Positions 45,546 through 57,081 of a stretch of DNA of 64,000 bases are shown here, in pieces. The position numbers were made by a program, and so were the translations under genes. The stretch covers positions 248,001-312,000 of the forward strand of contig NW_025947034.1 of NCBI RefSeq assembly GCF_000764305.2, in the 5' to 3' direction. Each line of letters opens with the position of its first letter. Within the stretch, counting starts at the first letter, position 1. The stretch comes from Hyalella azteca (Eukaryota > Arthropoda > Malacostraca > Amphipoda > Hyalellidae). The notes below the pieces were generated by a model. That model searched no databases, was not told the origin of the DNA, and saw only the letters and a list, made by a program, of their open reading frames with translations.

Positions 45546-46045
45546 GATGGCAGTATCAGTATCAAGTTTTTAAACATGTAGCGTTTTTACACGACATGTA
45601 GCAGCAAGCAATGTAGTTCGTCTCGGGAGCGCGGGCTGAGGAAGTGAAAGTGACGGATCGTCTCCAGTGTAATTGAAAGTTATAGGGTGCGCGCTGAGAC
45701 AGGGTGAGACTTCGATAACTTAATTAACAACTTCCGTCTCTTGGTGTCTGGTTTGGGCTAAATGAAAGAGATCAATGAAGTGATCAAATGAGATCAATGA
45801 CGTGATGAATGAAGAGAGGAATAAAGAGATAAATAAAGTGATCAATGAGAAATGGAAGCAGATTTGAATAAAGAGATGAATGGAGGGTTAAATGAAGAGA
45901 TCAATGAAGAGGATGATAAACGGTGCTATTGTTTCATTATAGATGACACGGCTTGATTCATGTTCAGAGCAGGATTATGGCCAAGTCAAGGCCGGCAAAG
46001 CGCAAGACCTTTGCAGGCAGGGCAATGTCGTCGCACGCACTCTTA

Positions 46046-46256
46046 TCGAGCTGACATCGAGCTGACATGCCGCTGAAGTCGAGCTGACATGCTACTGATA
46101 CCCAGCTGACATGCCGCTGACATCGAGCTGACATGCCGCTGACATGCCGCTGACATCGAGTGGACATGCCGCTGACACCGAGCTGACATGCTCCTGGCAC
46201 CGAGCTGACATGCCTCTGACATGCCGCTGACACCGAGCTGACATGCCGCTGAAACT
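46046..46256. repeat. CTGACATGCCGCTGACATCGAG repeat
   Basis: Eleven-base words CTGACATGCCG and CTGACATCGAG in irregular order, about 19 in all. Confidence 0.9.
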
Positions 46257-46574
46257 TCGGCAGAATCAGGGTGAAACTGCGCTGAAAAAAAACACAGATC
46301 AGATACTTCGTAGCGAGTGCGCCGAAACGGCCTCATGCAATGAACGCCTGCAATGACGAAACAGCGGCAGAACTGCGTGCCGAACTATTTCTAACCCACC
46401 ACCACACAATGATTTACCAGAGATCCTATCACCAAACAAGGATATCTACCACCCCCACAGGATCTATCAGGATTTAGGTGCCTGCCGACAAGCGGCGGTA
46501 AACATAGCGGATAACGCCGCCGCCGGGCGCCGTTACGGAGGCGGACGCTTCCGCCATCGCGGCGGATCGCTGAT

Positions 46575-46895
46575 CATCGCCGCGCCATCGACGGCCATCG
46601 GCGCGGCATTGGCAGCCATCGGCGCGACATTGGCGGATACCGGCGCGGCATCGACGGCCATCGGCGCGACATCGACGGCAATCGGCGCAACATCGACGGC
46701 AATCGGCGCGACATCGACGGCAATCGGCGCGGCATCGACGGCAATCGGCGCGACATCGACGGCAATCGGCGCGACATCGACGGCCATCGGCGCGACATTG
46801 GCGGATACCGGCGCGTCATCGACGGCCATCGGCGCGGCATCGACGGTCATCGGCGCGACATCGGTGGCCATCGGCGCGACATCGGCAGCCAATAC
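46575..46895. repeat. 21-bp ACATCGACGGCAATCGGCGCG array
   Basis: About 15 units. Open on both strands as heptapeptides (TAIGATS on plus, VDVAPIA on minus). Symmetric variants run from both ends (GCGGATACCGGCGCG at 46632 and 46800). Coding is not supported by any start or splice evidence. Confidence 0.92.
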
Positions 46896-47094
46896 GTGGC
46901 CTACCGCCGGCCACGGATTATTACAACATTCCTATAGGATCCCCAAGTGACTCCTGTCATAAATAAAAAATAACCCAGAGGAAAAGATAATGGTGAGGAT
47001 ATTTGCGCTAATACCGACAGGAATGCGACAGAACACAAGGACAACTTGCCAGCAACAATACGGCAAAGATAAATATTTGCGTGCTATTTATTTA

Positions 47095-47206
47095 GGAGTA
47101 CTATTTATATAGGCGGGCTATATAGGCAGACTATTTATATAGGCGTACTATTTATATAGGCAGACTATTTTTATAGGCGTACTATTTATATAGGCGGGCT
47201 ATTATA
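47095..47206. repeat. TACTATTTATATAGGCG repeat
   Basis: About six 17-19-bp units with TATATA cores. Confidence 0.85.
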
Positions 47207-47310
47207 AGGCATGCGTGTCATATATTACGTTATATATAAGCGTGTTTTTGTGTATTGCTTGGTATTGTCGGTGAGATCCTGCCTGCCGCTAGACGCTAGG
47301 TGTGACAGAC

Positions 47311-47470
47311 ACGTGTAGTGTTGCATGCATACGTTGCGTGTAGTGTGCATGTTGTGCGTGTAGTGTTGCATGCATACGTTGCGTGTAGTGTGCATGTTGT
47401 GCGTGTAGTGTTGCATGCATACGTTGCGTGTAGTGTGCATGTTTTGCGTGTAGTGCTGCATGCATACGCA
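47311..47470. repeat. 45-bp GTGTAGTGTTGCATGCATAC... array
   Basis: About 3.5 units, each with GCATGCATAC and GTGTAGTGTGCATGTT. 47540-47737 just right of it is GC-rich and open in more than one frame, but no convincing acceptor-donor pair defines an exon there. Confidence 0.9.
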
Positions 47471-48012
47471 CACACTAGCAGGACGTGTAGCTGCAAGCGC
47501 ACGCAGCGTGCGTGTAGCTTCGTATACGCATCGATGCGTGCAGCATGATGTGCGTTGAGGCCGTCGTGGCCTCGAGGGAAGAAGGCGGCCACGAAGGACG
47601 CGATGGTCAAGCGTGACCATCAGAGATCAAGCGTGATGACCATCTCGTTGTCTGAGATCAGCTCGTCCATGACAGATCCCGCGGATCAGAGATACGCGAG
47701 GCTTAAGAGTCCCGAGGATAATTTTAAAACATTTTAAAGATTTATAATTATATAAAGATTATTTTATTTTAAAAACATTTTAAATATCTTACCCTTTCAA
47801 AACCTGCAGTACCGATTGAATATTTGTGATCACTCGGATTAAAGATTGTCCATTAGGCGCTTCGACATCTGCAATATGGAGTTTGTACGGCAAAGATTTA
47901 GACTTGTGCGTCAAATTTTCGGTGTTTGTACGTTGAAGATTTTGCGTTGGGTCATCAAAGAGGCGGAAGGATCGCGTAGGAGCGCAAACGCGTATTGCTT
48001 CCTTGGCTGCAG

Positions 48013-48172
48013 TTTGCGCGAAACATTAAAACTGTCATCAACCACATCACCCCCCCTCCCCCACCCCGCCCCCTGCTTCTCAGCCCCTACCTCCCACGAG
48101 CTCTTCCTCAAATCCCCTGATGAACCCACCCTGCTGTGTAATACCCCCACATCCCTCCCACATGACTCACAG
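48013..48172 (+). CDS. Candidate exon, Pro/Ser-rich
   Basis: Bounded by CTTCCTTGGCTGCAG| and CTCACAG|GTGATG. The 53-codon frame (phase 2 in, 0 out) reads LRETLKLSSTTSPPLPHPAP to LPHDSQ. No family recognised. The frame remains open further 5' (to 47846), so the acceptor is a choice, not a proof. Confidence 0.35.
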
Positions 48173-48415
48173 GTGATGACATTACCACCTCCCGCCACCC
48201 AATTACATTCCTCCTAAAATACCCCGACACTCTCTTTTCCTCCTTCCCTTCAGACTTTTCCTCCTTCCCTTCCCACTTTTCCTTCTTTACTTCCCACTTC
48301 TCTTCTTCACATTCCACTTTCTTCCCTACTCCTTCAGCCAATTTATAAGTTTACCACCACTACCTTCTGTCCCTCCAATGCACCCCCCCTCTCTCTCTCC
48401 TTCGAGTCCCCCCAG

Positions 48416-48483
48416 CCGATGACGTCACCAGCTTCCTGGCGTCAAGGTCGCCAGGCGCTGCGTCGTCTTCCCGTCAACCGCAG
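48416..48483 (+). CDS. Candidate small exon
   Basis: An excellent polypyrimidine acceptor (CTCTCTCTCC...CCCCCCAG) and the donor ACCGCAG|GTGCGC enclose 68 bases. Two frames are open: DDVTSFLASRSPGAASSSRQ (phase 1) or MTSPASWRQGRQALRR (phase 0, which would fit the exon ending at 48172). I cannot choose between them. Confidence 0.35.
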
Positions 48484-49044
48484 GTGCGCTGGCAACCGCC
48501 ATGTCTTGTCCGTATTGAAATTATCGCTGGAATATCGGTGGCCAGGCCGTGGCAACGGTAGAGACGGTAGGCATTATTACATACATTACCTATATAATAA
48601 TGTGTATATATAGAATGTTACTAGCAGTTAAGCCAGGCATTATACGGGGCCAATAATCTCGACAATTTTATAATGCCGTTATATCGCATCCGGGTCTTAC
48701 GAATAGAGCTAATGTATGGTGATTAAAAGCCAATCCGTTCAAACTCACGTTCTTCATTAGAACATAGAATTCCAATATGACTCCTTTTTTCGATGCAGCT
48801 CAAGCATTGCGGTGTATCAAGTTGTCAACATTGAAAATAGAAGAATAGAACAGGTCTAAGTAATATCTTGATATTGTGGACGCGCGCTCCAATAGCTCAT
48901 GTATATTTATGGCAGCTTTCAACGACCACCCAAACAAACAAGCGAAGCCATGGACACCGTTAAATTTTTTATATTTATAATAGAACACAGCAAGTAAGTT
49001 TGTCGCATAATATAATTCTGCACAAGCCGCGGGACGACCTCGGC
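48484..49044. other. No recognisable gene
   Basis: Nothing beyond weak open frames. 48230-48330 left of the exon above is a pyrimidine-rich tract. Confidence 0.4.
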
Positions 49045-49310
49045 AGCATCCTATGTCCATCCCATGTTCATCCTATTTTCATCCTAGGGTTCATCGTATA
49101 TTCATCCTTAGTTCATTCTATCTCCATCCAATGTTCATTCTATGTCAATCCAATGTTCATTCTATGTCCATCCTATGTCCATCCCATGTTCATCCTATGT
49201 TAATCCTATTTTCATACTAGGGTTCATCGTATATTCATCATATGTTCATCCAATCTTCACCCTATGTTCATCTTATGTTCACCCTATGTTCATCGCATGT
49301 TCCTCCAATG
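49045..49310. repeat. CATCCTATGTTC degenerate repeat
   Basis: About 20 words of 11-13 bp (CCTATGTTCAT) with one larger internal duplication (ACTAGGGTTCATCGTATATT). Confidence 0.85.
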
Positions 49311-49454
49311 GATGCTCACACGCCCATACAGGATAACCCAAGAGCTGGACGTCGAGCAACAGTAGAATCCTTTCTCTATTTTCGACAGCACCTCGTCTAT
49401 ATTTGCAAACGTGTTTACTCTCTCTAGTCAATTGCGTTCACTCGCAGAGCTTAC

Positions 49455-49536
49455 CTTGTCATCTTGAAGAGACCTCGAGTTGTTATTACCAAAGCCCAGA
49501 CTGTTGACGTCATCGCAGACAACAGCGTCACGGTTT
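49455..49536 (-). CDS. Candidate exon on the minus strand
   Basis: Acceptor TTTGTTAAAG| and a consensus donor GACAAG|GTAAGC bound 82 bases, phase 2 in and 0 out, encoding NRDAVVCDDVNSLGFGNNNS then RSLQDDK. Codon-like composition and the donor are good, but no neighbour exon or family could be found. Confidence 0.4.
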
Positions 49537-50840
49537 CTTTAACAAACTCACACAGTGATTAGGCCGCAGTCATGTCTGCTCTGTGCGAATAATGAATCGT
49601 AAAAAGTCAGTTAACACAATAGCCAACAATAAATTCCGCGTCAGCAATCGTGTTAAAAACGTGTCGACGTTACACGGTTGAAATCTCATTCGCAAGCCAC
49701 TTGTATAATTGTATAAAGCAATTGATATTTGTATAAAGCAAGTTGATAAGATTTCTATTCAAGGATTTAATATAACACTGAGTTTTCATTGACAAATATT
49801 GAAGACCAGTTCTCACCAGAATCTCAAAAGACACACCTTGGAGTTTTTATTATAAAATAGGTACGTGTAAGTTAATTTATACAAAGAATGAGTACCACTT
49901 AAGTCATTCACTGGAGCTCTAAGTTCAGTAGGCACGTTACGTGTCTTGTAACCCAAGTGTCCAAATAAATGAAGCAATCTATTGCAACAAGTCAGTACTG
50001 CAACTGAAAGTGCACTCACTGCTTCACACAGTGATTACTCACTGCATTCATTGCCGTGACTCATTAAGTCACGAGCAGCGCTGCCGTGCAAGTTAGTGCA
50101 CGTCGCGGTCATGGACACAAACGTCGTGGATTGTTCTTAGTTGCACTTCGGCAATTGTTGCGGTTGTCTTCAGTTCACGAATGTTTGTTTGCTGGTAAGT
50201 AACGGCCAATAGTCGGCCAACCATCGACCATTACACGATGGTTAAAAATGACACTTCAGTAATAGGCAATGAATAAGGTTCAAACAGTTGAATACACTCC
50301 CATAAAAATACTGACATACTTCACTGAAAGGCAGTGAATATTGTTTAAATACTTCAGAATAGGGCTTTAAATTAAGATCTAAGATCAAATGGTTTGAAAA
50401 ATTCTGTTCGAAAATTTGTCTAAATTGATTTTGTTTGTGTAAGATAAAAATGTTAATGTTAAGCGGCTCTGAGAGCGCCTATATGTAGGCGTGTAATGAC
50501 ACCTTGCGATGCCTGTATGAGGACGCCTGTATAAGGTGAACATGAGACGCCAGCTTGTATATACACTGAACTTGTATGTATAGAAATACATGTATCTGTA
50601 CATGGTCTGCCCAGAACCCTGCCGCCTACAGGGACTTGTAGGGCTGCAGGGTCAACGGCCCAACGCCCTCGGTCGCTCGGGTTAACTTTTGTGCGTTCGG
50701 ACAATTACGTGTGCCTTGCAATTACGTATTGTGCGCCTACGCATGTTTTGTGCGCATTGTGCGCACTTTTTTTTTAGTTTTAATTTTTTTATTTTTTTCT
50801 TATTATCGTAAATGCAAATCATCTCCTTGAGAGAAAAAAT
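49537..50840. other. No recognisable gene
   Basis: Includes TTGTATAAAGCAA repeated near 49705-49745 and TTGTGCGC words at 50730-50768. Confidence 0.4.
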
Positions 50841-50841
50841 A

Positions 50842-50985
50842 TAACTCAGTACTCACTGCAGTGGGTGACAGAGAGCGCATTTTCTCGTCGACGAAAACTT
50901 GAGGTCACGGACAGACGGACAGACAGACAGACGGACGGACATGGCGAGCACAATAGTGCATTTTTTCCATAAATGACAAAATGCG
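50842..50985 (-). mobile_element. Foldback element family 2, copy 2
   Basis: AACTCAGTACTCACTGCAGT, GCGCATTTTCTCGTCGAC, a GACAGACG core, TTTTTTCCATAAATG and a decayed inner end ACAAAATGCG. Confidence 0.78.
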
Positions 50986-51834
50986 ATAAAAAGAGCGATT
51001 CAGCTGAAGTTAGAATATCTTGAGGGACGTCAATATAATCAGCGAGCGGCGCGATTGCGCACGACCCTGCTGTAGTTATTCAGTCTATAAAAGAGAGCAC
51101 AGAGCGGGAAATGATCAAACTTTCAAACAAAAAGAGGGGGAAATTGTGACGATACACGATGAATCGAAAGGGAAATTGCTCAACTAAGTAAAGAAATAAA
51201 ATTAAATTTTAAAAAATTCGGCGCAGAAAAATCATAATTAACCCATTTCGAGACGGAGAGAAATAGAAATACAGTTTTTGAGGAAAAAAAGTAATAATTT
51301 GCAAATTTCACGCGGACGTGATCTATTTGTAACACAAGGTTGGAGAGTAATAGAAATTTTAAAATTTCGTGACTTCGGGGAAATTGAAATTACCAAATAA
51401 GGCGGCGAAAGAACTTGAAATGTTCTAAGTTAGAGACGACAGAGAACTTGAAATTGTTAAATTTTGATCAAATCAAAATTGTAATTTTTCTCAAAAGAGA
51501 TACGGTATGGTTATCAAATTTCGCAGCGGTAATTAATTATAATTTGCACTCTTTTGTATTGAATACAAGTTCAAACTTTTCGAATTTCATTTCAAAGTGA
51601 AATTGAAATTATCAAACTATTCACCGTCAAGAAAAAATATATTGAAAACAGGACATCGAAAAATCAAATATTGAGTCGAAAAGAAATGTCAAACATTGCC
51701 AAGGAAAGAAACCTGAATTTATCGATCTTTGTGACACATTAGAAAAGAAGTTGTCGGACTTTGAAAAGTTTAGCTCTTCAAGGCTTTGAAAAATTTAGTT
51801 TTTCGAACTTTACAACAGAAAATATGAAAAATAC
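50986..51834. other. A-rich interval between two foldback copies
   Basis: Purine-rich with recurring GAAATTGAAATTATCAAA-like words; GTCTATAAAAGAG at 51083 resembles a TATA box. It could be the interior of a larger element bounded by the two copies, but no transposase frame is visible. Confidence 0.4.
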
Positions 51835-51991
51835 AACTTAGTACTCACTACAGTGAGTGACAGAGAGCGCATTTTCTCGTCGACGAAAACGTGAAGTCAC
51901 GGACAGACGGACAGACAGACAGACGGACAGACAGACGGACGGGCATGACGAGACCAATAGCGCCTTTTTTTCCATAAATGAGAAAATGCGC
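51835..51991 (-). mobile_element. Foldback element family 2, copy 3
   Basis: Intact inverted ends GCGCATTTTCTC (51867-51878) and GAGAAAATGCGC (51980-51991), with an expanded GACAGACG core. Confidence 0.8.
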
Positions 51992-52550
51992 TACAAACTG
52001 AAATAGAAAGAAATTAGATCTGTCGAGCCTTTGCTAAAATAAATTGTTCAAATTTACCCCTGACAAGTTTTTAGTAGGTCAGACTATAAACATAATAAAT
52101 AAGGATTGCCGAATTATGTCATGGAAATTAATTGCAATTGTTAAACTTTTTGGCGGGAAAGAAAGGAAAGCATTTACGGAAGAAACTCGAGGTGTGGCCT
52201 GACGGCGAGATCGAGAACAGGATGCGATCCTTTAACCCGATTTCAAGAAGGAAATCTGATCCCATTACCGCAGGATTATACAGCACCTGATCCTATGTCT
52301 AGAGGCGTCGACAAGAGGATCTAATTATAATACAAAGAGATCCTGCAGCAGCGCACCCACGTCTGTAATTATACTGCAGGATGTGATGATTAACACTGTG
52401 CACAGGATGTCATTACGTAGAATGATGTGTTGCCGCACACTGTACATTAATGTGCACATAAATATCATATTCAGACGAAATTAGCTATAGTAATACTAAA
52501 ATTGTATTGATTAGGTTCATGTCGATGGACGTATAACTTACGACTTCCGA

Positions 52551-52842
52551 CCAGACACCACTTACGATGACCGTTTAACCAACGCGGCCACCGCTCTAAC
52601 ACCACTTACGATGATCGTGATCGTAGAACCTACGACCACCACTCTAACACCACTTACGATGATTGTAGAACCTACGACCACCACTCTAACACCACTTACG
52701 ATGATCGTAGAACCTACGACCACCACCATAACACCACATACGATGATCGTAGAACCTACGACCACCACCATAACACCACATACGATGATCGTAGAACCTA
52801 CGACCACCACCATAACACCACTTACGACGACCAAATAACCTA
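52551..52842. repeat. 42-bp array with an internal hairpin
   Basis: About six units: ACACCACTTACGATGATCGT then AGAACCTACGACCACC. Each contains CGTAG-AAC-CTACG. Open on plus (TMIVEPTTTT) and minus strands. 51992-52550 to the left has no recognised gene. Confidence 0.92.
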
Positions 52843-52964
52843 CTACTAATGGGGTGACTTGATAGCAAGACGCGCAGGGCGGCAAGTCACGACGCAGGGC
52901 GCGGCGCAGGGAGCAGCTTTCTCTTGTCCCGCGCCTCTCCAGTGACGTGGCGACATCGTCATGT

Positions 52965-53140
52965 GCATCCTGCGCATCATGTGCATCCTGCGCACCATGT
53001 GCATCAGTGCATGACATTATGCATGCTGCACATGACATTATGCATGCAGTGCATGACATTATGCATGCTGCACATGACATTATGCATGCAGTGCATGACA
53101 CTAAGCATGCTGTGCACGACATTATGCATGCTGTGATCAT
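52965..53140. repeat. 21-bp CATGACATTATGCATGCNGNG array
   Basis: Seven units plus decayed CATCCTGCGCATCATGTG words on the left. ATGCAT palindrome in each. 53141-54092 holds no recognised gene. Confidence 0.9.
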
Positions 53141-54092
53141 GTTAGCATGATATGCGTCATGCGCCCGTCTTGCAAGTAGTACAACCAGCGCTCCCTGTTC
53201 ACTGCAGTGCTCCCTGTTCTGAGGATGCGTACATCTGCCTGCGCTGTGCGCCGTACGCGATGCCTGAATGATGGCCGCTCAACTCAGCTGAATTCCAGGC
53301 ACAGGATTCACCATTAAAATAAAAAGTCAGAATCTCAAACAACGAGCAAATTAATTGATTTCTTAGACCATCGTATAAGTTGAGCGATTCATAACAGTTT
53401 TTCATTTGTCCGCTACAATTAAGGAAGCAGGAACAATTTTTGCTCAAGAGAAAAATGAAGAAAACTTTAATTTTCCAAGCATGAGTCGACAGTCAGTCAT
53501 GCTTTGGACATGGAAGATTCGCAATATATTTTCGACAAGCTATATTTATTTCGCATTTCCATTTGCACAAAGATTACGAAGGTTCGTACAACTGAGGAAA
53601 GATATTGATTATAAGTTGCATTAGCAACTATTGAACTTTTTACTCAATATTTCAAACCCTATTCTTTTCCAAAGATTAAAAACTACTGACAAACAAATTA
53701 ATTTACACGCTGTAAATTTGAACAGGTCACGGCGTTCTCTGAGTAGCATGTATTTGAATGACGTCACGCAAGGCTAAGCGAAGTGTACGCTTTCATTCAC
53801 GATCTGAAGGCCCGGATGACGCAGCACCTTGTATTATACAAACGAAAGTCCAGTACAATCTCGAATTGAAGAACAATATATGAAGTCCAAAGCTAGCCAT
53901 TAGCATTGAAAATAGAAAGTGAATACAAATACGATGTCTTAACAGGCGTTCATTTTGATTACAAGTTCCCTAATGATATGCTTCATATTGCAATATTTAT
54001 TTACACTCATGTTCATTAGAGCGTTTAATTTAAAAATAAATTCCTTACCTTTCGAAGAGTTCCATTTTTTAGGACTGAAACTTCAGTACTCG

Positions 54093-54165
54093 AGCATTGC
54101 CATTCACGGCATGCACCAAGCAATGCCATTCACGGCATGCACCAAGCATTGCATTCACGGCTCGT
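54093..54165. repeat. 25-bp ATTCACGGCATGCACCAAGC repeat
   Basis: Three units. Confidence 0.85.
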
Positions 54166-54531
54166 ATCAGGCATTCACGCCTATATCCTGCAACTCAGTA
54201 CACTATTGGATGCAGCCACAAGCGGTCAAAGAATACCTTCGCGTTCCTAGATTAAAATTAAGAGGTGAGCCATAAAGCGGTAGTTTCGACATCACTTAAT
54301 TAACCTTCTATTCCCTTTAATCTTGCTCAGCAGAGACCAACAATAAGCCTCCATAAGTGAAATTTTACTCCGATTTAAGAACATCAACTTCCAAGTCCCA
54401 TCACTAGCGTGAAAAACTTAGAAGAAATCATTCACTGTATCAACATTCAACAATTTCAACATTCAACAATTACTATTAATTATTCTACTCGTTATTGAGA
54501 TTATTATTAATTATTAATCTCAACACCGCAG

Positions 54532-54818
54532 CTCATTACGATGGCGTCAAGAAACTCCTGCTATACCTGCTAAATTATTCAAGCAGCGTCCGTCGCGACT
54601 GCATTCAGTATTGTGACCGTGATGGGATTCTAAATACTCACCTACTGTATGGTAATGATGCCATCCGAGATACACAAATGAAATGTATACATTATGTATA
54701 TCAATTGTCGCATAGCAATTATATGAGCTTAGCGCACCTTAACGCTGAATTCTTCAGCGACATAATATACAATATGAAGAAACTAGGTAGAATGAGTTCG
54801 ATGAGTTTTTGCATATAA
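54532..54818 (+). CDS. Candidate terminal exon, weakly ankyrin-like
   Basis: After CAACACCGCAG| the frame (phase 1 in) reads HYDGVKKLLLYLLNYSSS, then CDRDGILNTHLLY, and ends MSSMSFCI with a stop, 94 residues. The HYDGVKKLLLYLL and DRDGILNTHLL words loosely resemble successive ankyrin helices, but the match is poor and no second repeat is clear. May also be a transposon remnant. Confidence 0.35.
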
Positions 54819-55471
54819 ATGGACTTGTTGTGGTAAGAGAAAATTATATAGAGAAACACGCTTATTTGAATTTATCACAGATTTTTTTTTTCGAGGATAA
54901 TAGTGATTATCTCAAGACATTGGCAGACATCTTGGAATAAATGGCTCAAGCAGCGCCTCGCTGTTTGCTTTCGTATCAACACAAAAGCTTTGCCTAGCTT
55001 CTTTGTGTCGCTTTGGTAATTTTATTTGCGTAGGGAAATGCATATTGCATATTTGGAACGTAATTTGTTCTTCAGATCAATATCGGTCTTGTTTCCTATC
55101 ATGCAAATATATTCGGCATTGTCTGCGAAGGTGTACACAAGGCTACATAATGCCTTATTGTTTCAATTAAGTGGGCATGTAACAGTGCGCCGTGCCGTCC
55201 CATGCAAACCTAATAATCACTAATCGATGGTATGACTCACTGTTCGGCGCCATCAGCAGCACGTGGACCGAGGTAGCGGCATTTCGGCGGCCGCTTACCA
55301 AGATAAAACGGAAATAACCCAAGACTTCGGCGGTAAAACAGAACCAATCACGTTCCGGGATGACGCAAAACGATTGTTACAGCAAACAACACTCTCGGCA
55401 AAGGGTATTGAGAGCCTCAATGTTCCATTTGGGTATTAAATTTATCTTTAAACTTCGTCTCTACCCCCAAG

Positions 55472-55594
55472 GAATCGTCACTCGAGAGACGCCATACAAA
55501 GACAGCAGAGCTCCGACTCGACACACCACCACTCACAAGGTCTGCCAGGCAACTGACGGAACTGCCACTCGGCCCACTCCTGCTTCACGCTCAG
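55472..55594 (+). CDS. Candidate 123-base phase 0/0 exon
   Basis: A strong acceptor (CTTCGTCTCTACCCCCAAG|) and a consensus donor (GCTCAG|GTGAGG) enclose exactly 41 codons with no stop: ESSLERRHTKTAELRLDTPP to LLLHAQ. A second frame is open too (IVTRETPYKDSRAPTRHT). Family and neighbouring exons unknown. Confidence 0.4.
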
Positions 55595-56221
55595 GTGAGG
55601 TCGCTCCTAAAATACAGAAATCTCTTTGTGAAAATTCTGCATATCCGGTACAGACATTTCTGGATATCAAGAAAAAACTTTGGTATCAAAAGTTTTAGCG
55701 TCTTTGAAAACACAATTTTTTATACTCATTGGATCAGAGATTCTATAAATTTGATTTTGTTTGTTAACTTTAATCATAGTTCCATGTCATGCTTATGCAA
55801 AGATCTAAAGACGACTAATACGTTACTAAATTCTTTTGAAGTCTTGTTGGACTAGACTCACTATAGTAATGAAATTCAGTGTATGGCCTACCACACACAA
55901 TTCTTATATAATAATTGAGTTTGTCTACCATAATTTTCATGAAACTGTCACATAAAACCATTTAGTTTTCATTCTATACACATTGAACGTCCTTTACATC
56001 ATGCTTGTGAGCAGTGGCTGTCGTAGCACTTCGGTATAGGTATGACGGCAAATGACTGAAATGTTATCAAAATGTCTGGCATTGCCAGTATTTTTACGTT
56101 TATAGTTCCTTGTGGAATAAACTTAGACTATTTCACTACAGGACAAGAATTAATATAAATTTTTCAATGATTTGATCATTTTACAACACTTCTCTTTAAC
56201 TTCACTTTTGTTTGTTTGTCT

Positions 56222-56530
56222 GCTACAAATCTTATAATCAATATTTAACACACTTATACCTGTCCAATCGATCTGAAATTCTGCACACTTGCGTAAAATT
56301 GGAGACAATGCATGAATCAGTTGACAGAATAAATAATTTTAAAATTAAATAATTTTTTCTCAATATTAAGAAAAATTTTAAATTAATTTTGTCTTCTACA
56401 AATCTTATAATCCATATTTAACAAATTTCTACCTATTCAATCGATATGAAATTTTGCAAACTTGCATAAAGTCAGAGACTATGTATGATTCAGTTGACAG
56501 AATAAATGAATTTGAAAATTTTAACAAATT
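56222..56530. repeat. Two direct repeats of about 130 bp
   Basis: TCTTATAATCNATATTTAAC through CAGTTGACAGAATAAAT occurs at 56228 and again 174 bases on, about 80 percent similar, with an AT spacer. 55595-56221 before it has no recognised gene. Confidence 0.8.
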
Positions 56531-56906
56531 TTATATATTAAAAAATTTGAACACTACTTTTTTCTATATTTGAAAAAACTTGAAATTATTGTACATGTGT
56601 AACATTAACGTCAGAGATACTGGATTCTTTAGAAGTGTTGTCTTTAAAAAAGTAATTTTTAAACGCATATTATTTATACTACTGTCAATAACGCGAGAGT
56701 CGACACTGCACTCACTTCGCCAGCTGACAATAAATACACGTGATGCAGGTCAAAAATAATAGTCGTTTCTCATTGAAAAGAAGAAAAATTAAATTTAAAT
56801 CTTACAAGAAAGTTCCGAACCAATTGTATTACAAAAAAATCGCTTGCATAGTCAGTCGGTTTCACTCAAAAACAAAAACGATTCAAGGGTCGAGAAACGC
56901 TCAGGA

Positions 56907-57081
56907 AAATGAACGAGACCTTCCGTCCAAATATCGATTCACTTTTTGCCTTCGGGTGGGTCATCTTTAACCAATTTGTCCCAGCTGAATGGGATATCGG
57001 TGCTACGGCTGCTTTCTGCTCGTGCTGTGGGTGTGAAAGTGTATTGCTATTCGGACAACGAGACACTAATTTTTCTGAGTG
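56907..57081 (+). mobile_element. MITE family 1, copy I
   Basis: CGCTCAGGAAAATGAACGAG, CCGTCCAAATATCGATTCAC, GGGTGGGTCATC, GGTGCTACGGCTGC, TTCGGACAACGAG and the right end CTAATTTTTCTGAGTG. Confidence 0.8.

Noticed and set aside
46533..46950. Alanine-rich protein frames on both strands
   Set aside because: 21-bp array read in sense and antisense; no splice or start evidence.
47555..47737. 60-codon plus-strand frame, or its minus-strand alternative MDELISDNEMVITLDL
   Set aside because: Both strands look codon-like, but neither has a credible acceptor and donor, and the segment holds an internal duplication of ATGGTCA...CATCAGAG.
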